Shown: positions 45,800-58,523, counted from the first letter of the stretch. The stretch: DNA of 64,000 nt from Eonycteris spelaea (GCA_003508835.1 PUFA01000313.1:248001-312000); one strand, 5' to 3'. Made by a program: numbers and translations. The notes: generated by a model not told the origin, from the sequence alone.

Positions 45800-46280
45800 A
45801 AAGAAGAAGAAAAATCTATATTTTTAATTCTTTCCCTCTTCTCTTAGAATCTTTACTCTGGGTACTCACAGTACCAGCTTACAATCACTTGAAAGCTCAG
45901 TCACCATTTGATTTCTGTCTCTTTCTCAAAACCCTAAAAGTTGCCAAGTGCTGCTTCTAAAATATTTTTCAATGGCTCTTTTCTTTCCTTTGCCACTGTT
46001 ATCAGTGTATTTCATCCAAAAATTAGGGTGACATCCTACACTCGTACTTCTCCCATCCCCAAAAGTAGTATTGCTTTTTTTCACTTAAGCATCTCTCTGA
46101 TCCTCATTATTTGTTGTCTAAGCAATTAGAAGAGTCTTCTAGTTGATCTGCTTAACTCTATTCTTACCTCCGTTGCAATGATGGATTTCCATGTCTGTCT
46201 CACTTTTCTAGACCATTAGCTACTTGACAACAATACTGTCTTATTCAATGCTATCTCTTCAGTACCTATTATGATACCTG
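45800..46280. other. unassigned DNA, possible L2 traces
   Basis: Pyrimidine-rich stretches such as 'agttgatctgcttaactcta' hint at forward L2, but not firmly. Confidence 0.35.
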
Positions 46281-46284
46281 CCAT

Positions 46285-46900
46285 ACCATTGTAGATCACT
46301 AACATTTATTCAACAAGTGTTACTTGAACACCTACTCTGTGCTAAGCACTAGCACTACAGAATTGAATAAAACAGACCTGGCGCGGTCCTCATGCCACCT
46401 GAGATCTAGTGGGGACAGACAGACCAAGAACAAGAAGCAAACAAAAATTAAGTCATATTAAATAGAATGATTCAAAAAAAAAGTAAGGGGATGACTAGAG
46501 AATAACAAAAGTGTTCCTACTTTAGGTGGGGTTCACAAAAGCCCGATAGAAGAAAGGTAGCAAGCCACACAGTGAACGAGCAAAGAGTCCAGCAGACAAA
46601 GGGAGTGCAAAGGTTCTGAGGTGCAAAGAGCTTGATCTATTTGAGGAACTAAAAGGAGACCTGGTGTGGCTGAAGCCTCGTTTCATGAACTGTGGTAGGA
46701 TACCTAGCCCGGGACTAGACAGATCAGGGTCACATGAAATTTTCATGGAAGGGCAAAGGGCTTTAAGGATGAGGATTAGGGCATCAGATAAGTATTTGAA
46801 AAGGGTCAGTCTTGCTGCTGCTGTGTTGAGGGGGCCAAAGAGGGGGCAGAAAGACCAGTAGGTAGGTGCTGTTGTAGGGATCCAGGTAGGGATTGTTCTT
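46285..46900 (-). repeat. L2 LINE
   Basis: Reverse L2 landmarks: 'catttattcaacaagtgtta', 'gaacacctactctgtgctaa', 'tctagtggggacagacagac', 'cgagcaaagagtccagcaga', 'tgcaaaggttctgaggtgca', 'ggagacctggtgtggctgaa'. Confidence 0.9.
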
Positions 46901-46914
46901 GCATTAATAAATCA

Positions 46915-47460
46915 CCTCTTGTCTGGATTTCTGTAATTGCCTTATATCTCTATCTCATCCTAATTCAATTTCCACGCCAGATTTATTTTTCTAGTGAAGT
47001 TTTAATCACACTTCTTTATTTCAGTTAAAACTCTTGGGTATGGAATTTAAGGCTTTCTATGACACTCTTCCCTTCAGGCTTATTTTCTCTTTCTTTCTTC
47101 GATACAGCCTGTGCTCAAGCCAAACTCTATTACTCATCACTCCCAAAGGTGCCTCTCACTTTCCTACCTCTTATATATTTAATCAGGTGATTCTGCCTGG
47201 AATGCTTTCTTCCTCATTTCTTTCTGAGAAGTGTTTGTACTTCCTTTTGGGACTGATTTAGGTACTGATGTTGACACGAAACTTTTTCTGATATCAGTAA
47301 CCAGAGGCAGTATGTCTCTCATTTGAATCTTCACTTACAAAACATTTTTCTCTTTTTCCTACTTTGTCCTGTGTTATTTTAGATTTCTCTGTCCTTCCTT
47401 TTTGAATCTAGCAGCGTCTTGAACATAGAATGAGCTCAGTTAAGGTTTTATTGAAATCAA
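46915..47460 (+). repeat. L2 LINE, forward orientation
   Basis: Reads 'cttgtctggatttctgtaat', 'ttttaatcacacttctttat', 'tctgcctggaatgctttctt', 'tctagcagcgtcttgaacat', 'agaatgagctcagttaaggt'. Tail to tail with the preceding reverse L2. Confidence 0.7.
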
Positions 47461-47490
47461 TGCAGTGTATTGTAGTATCTAACAGAATAG

Positions 47491-47492
47491 TG

Positions 47493-47522
<30 letters not shown>
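47491..47522. repeat. (TG)n microsatellite
   Basis: About 15 uninterrupted TG units. Confidence 0.95.
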
Positions 47523-47523
<1 letters not shown>

Positions 47524-47524
47524 C

Positions 47525-48180
47525 GTGCTCACACGTGCATTTAGTGCCGCATAGCTTAGTAGTTATGGCTTAATTTTAAGATTATTTTTCAAAAACAAGT
47601 TTGCTTTAGAGCCTTTTATTCTTGTATACGAAGTCAGTTTAAATCTTTGAACATCTGGTTCTCAGATATAACAGTCTCATGTGCACGTGTTTGCTCCAGA
47701 AAAAAAAAATTCCTTTATTCATAATAATAGTGAGAGCTTGGCACTTACTTCTATATCATAATTTTTAATTAAATATCAAGATTTCAGATGTTAATGTGTA
47801 CGAGGGGATAGCAAGAATATAATAGCTGTAATAAAGAAACAGCGCAAGGGAGGAAATTATGTTGGGGTTGGCATTTGCTCAACCAGATATGCCAGGAAAA
47901 AGCTGAGGCAGGATTAAAATCCCAAATGTCAAAAAGAAATGAAGCCCATTAATAGTGTGAGGTAGGTCATCCTCTAAGAGAAGCAGATGTTTATTAGTCA
48001 GATGGTCGAATGACTCAAGAGAACGTGCTAATGTGCTTCATTTAAGGATCTACAACGTGACTAGTGCTGTGAATGAAGTATAGGCCTTGGCTTTGGATGG
48101 ACTTGGATTCTACCTTGTGCCTCTCTGATATGACATAATTTTCTAGAAATGCAGAATTGTTTTCAGTGAGATTATAGTAT
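47525..48180. other. unassigned DNA
   Basis: No gene or recognised repeat. Confidence 0.4.
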
Positions 48181-48184
48181 AGCC

Positions 48185-48295
48185 AGGTATGTAGTCTCTA
48201 GATCCAGATAGATCTGGGTTCAAATTGTGGTATTTCCATTTTTGGGGTTGATGGCTCTGAGTAAATTTGTTTATCTCTGTGACAAGGATCGCCTT
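48185..48295 (+). repeat. MIR SINE fragment
   Basis: 'cagatagatctgggttcaaa', 'ggctctgagtaaatttgttt', 'atctctgtgacaagg' follow the MIR core with gaps. Confidence 0.6.
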
Positions 48296-48820
48296 GTATG
48301 GTAGCGTAGCTATAGGTATAAAACAAAGATATCTTCTCCAGCACAGAGAACCAGGAAGCAGAAACAATGTCCTATCATTTCCTAATATGTAACATTGCTA
48401 TTTCTGTTGGACAGCCATCAATTTACTAATTAAAAGTTTTGTAATTATAGTTTTTAGCAATTATTTTATGTACTTGACAGTTTGGTTTTCTACATAAAAT
48501 TTCGGTTCATAAAAACTCTATTTTCCTAGAATATATGAAATTTGGAAGAGAGGGGAGCATTTTAAGCCAGACCTAAGACGCAAGGAAACAACAACAACAG
48601 CAACAAAATATTTTGACTTTAAAACAAACAAATAGCAGGCATTAGACGGAGTTTTAATAAAACTGTGCAAAGAGCAAGGGAGGGAAATGGGAAAGGAACC
48701 ACTGCAGAGTTAAGGCAGTATTTCAAGAAGTGAAGAAGTGTGACTCAAAAGATATTTCCCAGCTCAAGAAGTCTTAGAATGCTTCCATGAAGGGCTTGGG
48801 GTTTCTGGTTGCTAGAGGTT
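48296..48820. other. unassigned DNA
   Basis: No gene seen; short (CAA)n near 48588-48605. Confidence 0.4.
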
Positions 48821-48821
48821 T

Positions 48822-49479
48822 TGATGAAACACAGAGCAAACTGCACCAAGAGAGAGGGTTATTGGCTGAGTGGAAGAAAGAATTCAAACGCACACCAGAA
48901 ATAGCAAAAAAGAAAGTTTATTAGAGAAGGGGTAATGCTCCATAGAGTATGGTCTCCTCTCAGAGGCAGAGAGTGAGAGAGCCTGGGAGATACTCAGAGG
49001 GACACAGGGAGACGGGGACAATGAGGGACAGAGAAAAAGACACTGAGAGAGGGACTCTGAGTGTTCAGAGAATTCATTTTATATATCATTCTTTGTTCCT
49101 GTGATTATAGTTTAAAGAATTTGTTTACTTATTTCCTTTGATGGTACAGGCATACAATATGAAAGGATAAGAGTATGTAGCATAAAAAGGCAAGAATTTG
49201 TAGTGTAAAAGGCCTGCTGGCAATTCCCAGGCTTTGATCAATAGGTTCCCCATGGTTTTAGCCATAGGGAATGAATGATTTTATTTTGTGTAGGGCACAA
49301 CTTAACTATTTTTCCTGTTTTCCCTTCATGGTATAGATAAATGGGTTGCTAGTAATCCCAGCAGAAATCTTCCTTTGTTCTGAAGGTGTACTCCTGGCCT
49401 GGCTGTAGGGCTGATCAGCTTATTGCAATCTCTGAATATAGCTTAATTCAACTTTTAGTTCTCTTTCCTCCTCCCTACA
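48822..49479 (-). mobile_element. solo LTR, ERV1-like family 'A' (copy 3)
   Basis: On the minus strand it starts tgtagggaggaggaaagaga, then 'gctatattcagagattgcaa' and 'gctgatcagccctacagcca'. It has 'ctaataaactttctttttt' as the poly(A) segment, then 'gaattctttcttccactcag'. An extra gagaga-type expansion (49.0 kb) lies where copy 2 has its tctctg repeat. No coding interior. Confidence 0.8.
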
Positions 49480-49955
49480 TTAGTTTCACTAATGATCGGT
49501 ATGAGCTTTTAGAGGTGAACCTTTTTCTATTTCATTTTCAATGGCCAAGGTTGGAAATGAGAAACTGGAGAAGTTACCAAGACAAAGCATATGTCATAAG
49601 GGCAAGTCAACAAGGGCAACCCAGAACAATGCGGGAGTGAAGGATAGGCCACAGGGAACATTTGACATGCCCTTTGGGAGAAAGGAAGACAGAAAGCTGG
49701 GGAATGACAATTAGAGTTATCAGAAAATAAGAGCAGAAAAATGTCATCTGGCAGAGGTTAAGACTTACCTAATAGTTTTTCGTGCCAGAGTCCCTTTTTA
49801 GGACACATCCCCATCTCTGTGGCCTGGGAATAGTTTTGCTGCTAAGGCTGGAATGTGGAGCAGGATCAGTGTCACTTGACACAAGTGAATCTTGTCTCAA
49901 ATATTCCCTCCACCACTCTCTACCCACTTTGTCGTGCTTTATTCTCCTGCGTAGC
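49480..49955. other. unassigned DNA
   Basis: No gene or recognised repeat. Confidence 0.4.
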
Positions 49956-49959
49956 ACAC

Positions 49960-50135
49960 ATCGCCACCTGGTATATTGTGTTTATTTATCTTATATATCC
50001 CCTCACTAGAATAAGCTCCATTAGAGCAGAGATGTTTCCTGATTGAGTCAGTGCTGTGTCCCTGGCATCAAGACCAGTACCTAGCATATGGTTCCACTCA
50101 GGAAATATTATGAGTAAATGAGTGAATAAATGCTG
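49960..50135 (+). repeat. L2 3' end
   Basis: 'cactagaataagctccatta', 'gagcagagatgtttcctgat', 'gtgctgtgtccctggcatca', 'gtacctagcatatggttcca', 'gagtaaatgagtgaataaat'. Confidence 0.9.
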
Positions 50136-50139
50136 TTTG

Positions 50140-50825
50140 GAACTGAAGATGGCAGAGGTCAGTAACTAATTGTTGGAGGTGGCTAGGGGATGGCAGCTTC
50201 CAATCTCATCCGCCCATGGGAAAGCTTCCCTGGAAGGGAGAGAGCTTTTCAAGAAGAAATGGAAATGAGCGTCTTAATAGAATATGTCTAAGGAAGGTGG
50301 CAGTATAGGGCAGGTAGATTAAATACCTAACAAAGGAAAATTTGGAAAATAGTTTAACCGAAATACTCCTGGCCATGGTTATAAAATAAGGTCTGTTAGA
50401 AATAGTGATGAGATTTGAGAATAACTGAGTGGTATAGGTCAGGAATCTAGGAATGTTTTAATCCACCTTAGCCCAGAACTCCTCCTTGCGAGATTCCTGA
50501 GGGACACAGGCACATAAAGGGAAATGGTAAAGAGATAAACAAAGTGCCACTTAGTGATATGTGAATAATGCTGGAGAAATTCTCTAATTTAGGGACTCGT
50601 CCAATAAACTGTGCTATGGTACATGGTATATGCTCATGATCTAAGGCACAGCCTCTGTGAGAGCCCAGCTAGAACTGATTCTGGTTCCTTAGGAGTGCCA
50701 GCAGGGGAGAGCATCACAGAGGTTGTTTAAGGCAGCTCAGCTAACATGCCCTGTTGCCTCACTGAGTTACTGATAATGCATAACTGAAACCTTTATACTT
50801 GCAAAGGGATAACCATTACCATTTT
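50140..50825. other. unassigned DNA
   Basis: No gene or recognised repeat. Confidence 0.4.
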
Positions 50826-50829
50826 TTTT

Positions 50830-50975
50830 TTCAGAATTGTATTAGTTGTGTCACCCATTAAAATATAAACTCCATGAAGGTAAAAATCCTTTGTTGCTTT
50901 GTTTAAAGTTCTCTCCTTATTGCCTGAAACAGTGTCTAGCACATAGCAGGTGCTCAATGAATAAGATGCCAAATG
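50830..50975 (+). repeat. L2 3' end
   Basis: 'aaatataaactccatgaagg', 'aaacagtgtctagcacatag', 'caggtgctcaatgaataaga'. Confidence 0.9.
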
Positions 50976-50979
50976 CATG

Positions 50980-53390
50980 AACTAATTTGCATTTTCAAGT
51001 TCCCAAAGAGAGATGAGAGCTTTTGGATTCTCTTAGAAAATAAGTGCCAAAATCTACTCCCTCTGCACCGACCACTGCCAGGTGCTGTGTGCGTCAGGGG
51101 CGCATGTAGGGGTCCAGTATATCAGGAGCTAGTTGCAAAGAGCTGTACAAGGAAGGAGGAAAGAGGTGACTGGGACAAAGAAATGGCAATGGGATTTTAA
51201 TGGTAGACGCTGTGAAATGAGCACTTGGACTCCATCATAGATTTGAGAGAGTCATAGGTAAATATTGAAATTTCTGTTTGGGATGAATTTCTATTAACAA
51301 TCATTGCTCCAAACAGAACCTACAGAAGTCACAGCTTTTTTTCTGTACATGTCAAGGACAACATTACATGAGATACTAAAGGAGACTGATATCATCTAGA
51401 CTGCTGAAATTGAGTTACCAGGCTGATTGTCTAAGATACTGAGATGGGATGGTCAGGTTTACCCAGAAAGAAACTGTGAGAGTAGGCTATAAATTCAACT
51501 GTGGGAAACTAAGAACTTTGCAGCTAGGAAGTTCTCTCTGTCATGCTCAGGAGTGAAAAACTGTTTTGTTTTGTCTGTTTTGTTTTGACAAGCATTTCAC
51601 ATATCTCAGATGGCTAGCTTGAGACTTAGGCAAACAGATCATTGAGGAAGCCTTACTTCAGAGGGGAAGTGCACAGCTTGATGTGACAGTGTTTTACTGA
51701 TATGGAACTTGAAAGATTCTTCCAATTGCCAGTTGTCCAGCCATGCACCCTTGAAATTAATGATGAACTTTGTAATTAAGAATGAATGACGTCAGTCTGT
51801 GTCACTGTGGACTGAGATAGATTTTTCCTCCCTCTAAACCCAACTATCATCACCAGTGGACTGTAGACAGTCACACAATGGAGTCTTTATAGCTTATACT
51901 TGAGAGAAAACAAGTGAGATGAAGGTGTCCAGGCTCATCTTACTATTTGAAGACATGGCATAGAAAAGAAGCAAAAGAGGATAAGGTGGCCATTTATCCC
52001 CTAAGATGCAGGCCAAGCTCAGTTTAATAATTTGAGTATAGATGTAGGAGGGTGAAGAAAGAGAACCACATGTACACATATGACTTTGTAGCATAGTGAC
52101 ACAGGTCACTATTAGACGTGGCCTCATCACTGTCTCAAATCTTGACCGAGTCTGATTAGCAACTCAGGTTTGTATGGAGAAGCTAGGAGAAATTAGAGAG
52201 ATTTTTTCTGTCCTTGGTCTAGGTTAAGACTCAACTTTCACTTTCTGGTGATGGAGTCTAAGACTGTTCAAGAGTCATATTTTTTAAATCCAAATTTAAA
52301 TAGCATGAATGTCTATAAAATTATTTGTCAGGAATTAATTCTCTTAAAATAAAGCTTCCTGTTATTTCGAGGTGTCCCCAAATTATGCTTCACATGTATC
52401 TGCAAACCAATCCGGCAGCTGCTGTCACCATGCCTTATGTTGGCCTGCTTTATTGTTCCTCTCCTGCTCTGGTTCCCACTTTTCCATATCAAAGCCACTT
52501 TGGACAGGCGTCACCTTAATCACTGTCATTCATGAGAACACTAATGCTAACACCAAATTCACTCTTTATGGTTGTTCTAAAACTTCAAGGTTTTAGGGTG
52601 CCAGGGCATTGCTAGGTGCAAAGACTTCTGAGGGCTGTAATTCTGGGCTTCATTTTGGAATTTGGATGGTGAAATGGCTCAGATTCTGAACTGTATCACT
52701 AAGTATCTCTGAAGAGTTCTGTCAGCTTTTGTGCAGAATTTCAACCCTTGCTCAGGATCTGATAAATTAGCTCATGGAAATCCTATCAGTATGATCTTAG
52801 CACAACCAACCACAGAAGCATGAATAAGGACATAACTGATTGGGCAAAAAAATTGTCACACCTTTGTTCCACAAGTGTTTTTGAATAGTGGTGTGGCAGT
52901 TAGAGTATACTTCAAGAGCATTACTCTTCCAGGACATTCAGGCCTGCACAGACTTCGGATATGTGAAACTTTCAGTAATCCAGAGGCAGGGGAGGTGTAG
53001 AAGAGATGGATTTAAGAAAAAAATGTAGACAAGAACTCAAGTGACCTCAAGCAGATTACATGTGGTGAGCCGGGCATGAAGGCTGCCGAAGAAGGCTCAG
53101 TTTTGTTCAAGAATTACGGGAATTGATGGCCCCAAGAACAGCCTTTAGTTGACATCTCTTTTTCAATCTTCTGTCTTGTACATCACATTTTTTCATGTAT
53201 GCATAGCATATCTCAGTCAAATTAAACTTTTTTTCTGCTGCTTATGTGCTCCCTCATTTCCATTTTATACATCTTTGCTAATATTAAAACTTCCACTTGA
53301 ATCTCTCTTTACCAACCTTATTATCCCAATCATACCACTAAGGCCAAGCTCATGTATTTATTATACTTACAGAAGCAGGATTGTAGAATT
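50980..53390. other. largest unassigned stretch
   Basis: About 2.4 kb with no gene or repeat family I can name. Frames of 64-100 codons (for example 52325-52519, 53149-53451) show no domain or splice support. Confidence 0.4.
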
Positions 53391-53394
53391 ATTA

Positions 53395-53535
53395 AAAGCT
53401 CAGACTTGGAAGAAAGACTGCCTCAATTCAACTCTTGACTCTGATACTTAAGAGCCGTGTGACTTTGAAGACATCACACAACCCATCTGTGGTTCATTTT
53501 CCTGATCTCTAAAATGGAGAGTAGAAGGGTACCAA
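53395..53535 (+). repeat. MIR SINE
   Basis: 'aaagctcagacttggaagaa', 'actgcctcaattcaactctt', 'gactctgatacttaagagcc', 'gtgtgactttgaagacatca', 'ttttcctgatctctaaaatg'. Confidence 0.85.
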
Positions 53536-53599
53536 TGTCACTGTGCTGCAGAGAAGATTGAATGAGTATTCTTTTATAAAGCATCTGGACCAACACTAT

Positions 53600-53860
53600 T
53601 ATTATCCAATTCAATATTTCCTGAACAACTGTGATGCATCCAACATTGTGCTGGGGGTTAGGGATCCAACAGTCACTAAGGTGAGGTCTTTGCTCTCATG
53701 CGGTACAAGAAATTATGTGGAGGTACCCATGTCAATAAGTACTTTGAATATACATAACAGTATGAAAGACATGCATAAGGTAAATGGTAGAAGACATGGG
53801 CAGGGTCTGCAAGGGGGAAAGATGCACTCTGGGAAGAAGTAATGGAATAGCATATGGAAA
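53600..53860 (-). repeat. L2 LINE fragment
   Basis: 'ttcctgaacaactgtgatgc', 'acattgtgctgggggttagg', 'gatccaacagtcactaaggt', then a decayed internal part. Confidence 0.65.
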
Positions 53861-53994
53861 GGGAACTATTTTTTGGTGTTTCCACCTCCATAAAATATTC
53901 CTAATTCCTCTTAAATTAAAGGACATTTTCCTTCTGAACAACATAAGAACAATAAGGAGTCTTTACATTTTTTCCTTGTGTTAGAACTGTTTAT

Positions 53995-54105
53995 CTAAAT
54001 TTCTTACCACCCTAACTAGACTGTAAACTCCTTGAGGGTAGGCACCGTGTTTTATATTTTAGCTTTTCCTAAGCAATGAGCAGGAGATATTGCCTAGAGT
54101 AGGTG
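53995..54105 (+). repeat. L2 3' end fragment
   Basis: 'ctagactgtaaactccttga', 'gggtaggcaccgtgttttat' are the L2 3' signature. Confidence 0.8.
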
Positions 54106-54109
54106 TGCT

Positions 54110-54760
54110 CATGATAGGGAAGGGGAAGGGGAGGAACAGAGTGTGTGGCGGTCAGGGATATGGATACTAAATACGATTCACATTGAGACATGGAGACACT
54201 GAGCAGAACACCTATTGGGAGGGCTCTTGGGAACTCTACCACAGAAGGTGCCACCACACGGCCACTTTTGTTGGTAACCCGGCAACAGGGGTGTGACCTG
54301 ATTCTAAGTTTCCAGACTGAGAAAAAAAGTAGTAGATTATACAAAAACAAATTTCTTCTCCGTAATTCAGAAACCCTCTTGAGACTGAGGAAGTGCTGAG
54401 CCCAATTTTATGCACAGGTTCCGGCTCTGAAGGCATGCTTTACACGTCTCTTTTCAAACCCATGAAGTAAATGGTGCTGGCTTCTTTTAGGATTTCTCTC
54501 ACAGGGGCACCAGGGTGCTTATTTTAAATCAACAAACAATGAATACTTGTGGTGGACAAGGTTAGTAGACAAGGCTTCTAATATACTTAGATAGAGGAAA
54601 CAGCGGTTATAGTTAGAACATTTTTGCTGGTGCACGTCTGATACAGACCAGTGATAGATGCATGTGCTTAGCAATTACACATGCTTGGAGGTTTTGGTAT
54701 TCATACCAGGCTATTTTTTTTAAAAGAGAAACACATCCTTTGTGCAAAGAATCTGTTGAT
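54110..54760. other. unassigned DNA
   Basis: No gene. Overlapping frames at 54.07-54.44 kb on both strands conflict and lack motifs. Confidence 0.4.
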
Positions 54761-54764
54761 GTAA

Positions 54765-55445
54765 GAAACATCCAAACCTGTAGAGAATTTTTATGAGTTT
54801 ACTTGAGACAAACTGATGACAATTGCCATGAAGCAAAATCTCAATGGATTGAAAAAATGTTCTAGAGAATGGCAGTTTTGCAGCTTATTTTATACATTAG
54901 AATCAAAGGAGGAGACGTAAGGAGGGTTACGTGACATCCGTTGATAGTAGATTAAGAGGGAGGGAGAAAGCAACATGGGGGGGTGAGAAATCTCTGGGAT
55001 TGGATAAAAAGCAAAGCAGAGATGCATACTTCTTTTACATTGGTGGGTAATTAACATTGACAGCACATACAGATGGTATCTAGGGAACAAGATAACAATG
55101 AGGGATGCTGTGGTCTCTGCTCTGGTGCAGTGGGTATGTCTTGAGTGGTCTGGAAAAGAAGATTACTCTGACATTGGAAGGGTATGTTATCTCAGATGGG
55201 AAAAGACAATAGACAGGCTCACTTCAGGTAAAGGTTGACCTTTGTCAAGAAACCTACAGGCCCAGGATGTGACTACTCTCCATGACCCAGTTTTAGTTAG
55301 GAATTTTTATGTTCAGACCATCTTGTGTGGTTAATTTCGGTCTCTGAACTTGTAGGGCCCGCCATGCTGGCCTCCTCTGAGCTTGTCAGGTTTTGTGTGT
55401 AGCCCCTTTTTTGCTCACAAATCCAATTGGAGTCATGCATTAAAT
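54765..55445 (-). mobile_element. LTR-like sequence, ERV1-type, tentative
   Basis: On the minus strand it ends with 'agtaaactcataaaaattct','ctacaggtttgg', like the R-U5 end of some ERV1 LTRs. The far side (ggcccgccatgctggcctcc, gtgtgtagcccc) resembles the LTR start. No TATA/poly(A) pair is firm. Confidence 0.4.
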
Positions 55446-55449
55446 AGGC

Positions 55450-55995
55450 ATTAGGTTATACAGTCTTTGATGTATAAAATTTTTTAGCCTCAAAGTATTT
55501 TTTTTTCTTTTTTCTTAATAAAGACTATGGTACTGATTTTACGAATTCTTTCTTTTCTTATTGTATGTGTTAAGGGATTCTGGTGAAAAAAAAATTAAGC
55601 TTCCAGAAAAACTTGATTTAAATGTCATTTAAAGGTGGGAAAGCCCCGCTTACTGCATTATTAAATCTTTTCCTGCCTAATACTGGGAACCGACAGAAAC
55701 AATATTCTATTTGTTCAGATTTTGAGAGGAAAGGGGTAGAAATTCAAATACAGCTTTATATATACTGAAGCTTCACATTTTATGTATGTTGAATTTCTAT
55801 TGTGAGGTACATATGCTTAAAAATGAGGGGAGATGCAGTAATAGTAGAGAATCTGTACTCAAATGTTATCACTTAATATTTTATTCATTGTTGATTTATG
55901 ATTTTGAAACCTTCAACTTAATATATAAAAATAATTTTTTTTCCTTACATTAATCTCATGTTTGGTTATAAAGGGGAGCAGAATTTGTTACACCA
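55450..55995. other. unassigned AT-rich DNA
   Basis: No gene or recognised repeat. Confidence 0.4.
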
Positions 55996-55999
55996 AAAT

Positions 56000-56800
56000 A
56001 TGTCTTTTTGAACAGATACTTCTCCTAAGAAGACATGCAAATGGCCAGCAAACATATGAAAAGATGCTCATCATCACTAGCTATTAGGGAAATTTAAATC
56101 AAAACCATAACAAGTATTATCTTATACCTGTTAGAATAGCTGTTATCAACAGGACAAGTAATAAATGTTGGAAAAGATGTGGAGAAAAAGGAACCCTCAT
56201 ACACTGCTGGTGGGACTGCAACTATGGAAAACAGTATGGAGGTTCCTCAAAAAACTAAGAATTGATCTATCATATGATTCAGCAATCCCTCTACTGGGTA
56301 TTTACTTGCCAAAGATTTGAAAACCCATATCCAAAAAGATGTTCGCATAATGATATTCATAGCAGCATTAGTCATAGTGGCCAGGACATGGAAGCAACCA
56401 AAATGTCCTATGATTGATGATTGCCTAAAGAAGCAGTGGTACATATATACAATGGAATATTACTCAGCCATAAGAAGAGATGAAATACTGCCATTTGCGA
56501 CAGCATGGATGGACCTCAAGATAATCGTGCTAAGTGAAATGAGCCAGACAGAAAAAGTTGAAAACCACATGATATCACTTACATGTGGGATATAAACCTA
56601 AAAGCAGCAAATGAACAGGACAAACAAAGAGAGACTCATGGACATGGACAATATACTAGTGGTTACCAGAGGGTAGGGGGGGAGGGGAGGAAGGAGGTAG
56701 ATGTGGTAAATGGGGTCAAATATGTGGGGACATTAAAGAATTAAAAAAATAAAAATGCAAAACAAAAAAAAAATTAAGTGAAAAAAAAAGTCCTTTTGAC
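56000..56800 (+). mobile_element. 5'-truncated L1 (end of ORF2, 3'UTR, A-tail)
   Basis: It starts in ORF2 ('acttctcctaagaagacatg', 'caaatggccagcaaacatat') and continues through 'gatgtggagaaaaaggaacc', 'cactgctggtgggactgcaa', a frame open over about 90 codons (WKQPKCPMIDDCLKK, MEYYSAIRRDEI) and the 3'UTR to an A-rich tail at 56745-56789. Possible imperfect target duplication gtctttttgaac (56002) against gtccttttgacc (56790). It is closely related to the L1 at 22.8 kb. Confidence 0.92.
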
Positions 56801-56935
56801 CTAAGGATTGTTTTAGGCTGATTATTTTTAAGAAAAAACAGACATAGGAAAAGCTCTGAAAACAGGGCACTCTCCGTTTGTAAGGGTGCCTCCCTCTTTG
56901 TAACAGGAAGAGGATGACTCTGACCTTTTTTTCCC

Positions 56936-57150
56936 ATTTGCCCCAAAATAACTCCAGAATTACAGACCCAACCTTACTCCCAAAGTTTGCCACGAAATAG
57001 CTCACTTTTATTATTATTTTTGTAACACTCTAGTATATTGAGTATATCTAATATAGTCTATGAGAACAAATGACATCATTCTATTTAGCATTCTGTTTTT
57101 AGTAGTTTGATCGCTGAAAATGTCAAATCCTAGAAAATGTAGCATTCATT
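56936..57150 (+). repeat. unidentified dispersed repeat, copy 2
   Basis: Second copy of the sequence at 24903-25135, same orientation and block order. It ends where an independent T/G-rich repeat starts. Confidence 0.75.
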
Positions 57151-57162
57151 CCTAGCAAGCAG

Positions 57163-57232
57163 TACTGTTTTGTTTTTGTTTTTGTTTTTTTGTTTTTTGT
57201 TTTTGTTTTTTGTTTTTTGTTTTTTTTTTTAT
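57163..57232. repeat. (GTTTTT)n simple repeat
   Basis: Repeating gttttt/gtttttt units ending in a T-run. Confidence 0.95.
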
Positions 57233-57239
57233 AAATGGG

Positions 57240-57546
57240 AACAGAGACATCTCTAGAAACTTATCAATGCAAAAGGCTAGGACTTAAATCTGCATAATAA
57301 CAGTACCTTATTTAGGAGCTTTGCTTAAAAACCTTGCATACCTGCACACCACCCCCCATTCTTTTGTCTTTAGCTGCAGATGTAATTTAAGCTGGTGGCT
57401 TGGGCGATTCCTGAGTCTCTTGTGTATACAGGAGGTATCCATGTTATGGAACTGTTTGTTTTGCTCCCGTTAATCTGTCTTTTATTATAGGATTGTCTTA
57501 GTCAACAACCTTAGAAGGGTAGAGGGATTATTTTTCTTTCCCCACA
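57240..57546 (+). mobile_element. ERVL-type LTR 3' portion, tentative
   Basis: The end 'ccgttaatctgtcttttatt', 'caacaaccttagaagggtag', 'agggattatttttctttccc','caca' parallels the 3' end of the short element at 7.04-7.19 kb. The 5' border is not identified. Confidence 0.5.
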
Positions 57547-57644
57547 ATTATTAGGAACCTATAAAAAACAGGCCTTAGAAAATTAATGTCATGCTGTTTT
57601 GTTAGTCCAATTTTTCTTAAGTTCAAATTACTTCTGTTGCCGGA

Positions 57645-57926
57645 ACAAAAGGGGTCCGTTTGCCTGTGCACGAGTCAAACAGAAGATACGGGCAGGTTTG
57701 CAACAAAGAAAGTAAGGATTTATTTTGGGGAGCTGCAAGCCCCAAGACCAAAGTGAGGTAATGCTCTCAACCTGCCCCCCTCCCTGGGTGTCTCAGGAGT
57801 ACAGGTCATATAGAGGAAAATTAGTCATCATGGAAACTAAGAGAGTTGGGGGCGTGTGTGCTACTGATTAGACTATTGGACGGAGCTGGGATAATTGATC
57901 ATTGTGTCCAGTTCTGGAATCAGCCT
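57645..57926 (-). mobile_element. LTR-like sequence, tentative
   Basis: On the minus strand an AATAAATCCTTACTTTCTTT segment is followed by 'caaacctgcccgtatcttct' and 'ggcaaacggaccccttttgt', like a poly(A)/U5 arrangement. Directly abuts the next LTR. Confidence 0.4.
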
Positions 57927-58523
57927 GGCACTAATGTGAGGAGGCAGGAGAACTAAAACGTTAATCAAGCTACATTCAGAGACTGCAATATGCTGATCAG
58001 ACCTGCAGCCAGGCCAGGAGGACACCTGCAGAAGACTTCTGCTGGGATTGCTAACAACCCATTTCCCACATCTGCGCGGAGGAAACAGTAAAAATGAATT
58101 CTTTAAGTGGCATCCTACACGAAATAAAATTGTTCATTCCCTATGGCTAAAATCATGGGGAACCTATGGATTAAAGGCTGGGAACTGCCAGCAGGCCTTT
58201 CAGGCTACATACTTCCTCACTGTCTGTCCATATCAAAGGAAATGGGGACAACAAAGTCTTTAAACTCACAGAACGAAAGAATGATATACAAACTGGATCT
58301 CCCCCACCATGCACACACTCGGAGCTTTGTTCCTTGTCTTGGGTTTTTGTCTTTGCTTTCTCTAGTCTTTTCTTTTCCCCTTCTTTAATAAACTTTGTTT
58401 TCGACCCTAACTTCAGCATGTGTGTTGAATTCTTTCTACACTCTGTGCCGAAGAACCCTCTTTTTCTCTCGGTGCAGGGCTTGGTCTCCCCCAGATTGGG
58501 GGAATTTGCCCTGTCCTGCCTCA
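57927..58523 (+). mobile_element. solo LTR, ERV1-like family 'A' (copy 4)
   Basis: Best preserved copy: 'aatgtgaggaggcaggagaa', 'gctacattcagagactgcaa', 'ctgatcagacctgcagccag', 'aggctgggaactgccagcag', then 'ttaataaactttgttttcga' (poly(A) segment), 'gttgaattctttctacactc', and end 'gccctgtcctgcctca'. Plus-strand frames inside it are not genes. Confidence 0.82.

Noticed and set aside
56317..56595. 92-codon plus-strand frame that looks protein-like
   Set aside because: It is the L1 ORF2 C-terminus in a 5'-truncated L1, as is the minus-strand frame at 23006-23251.
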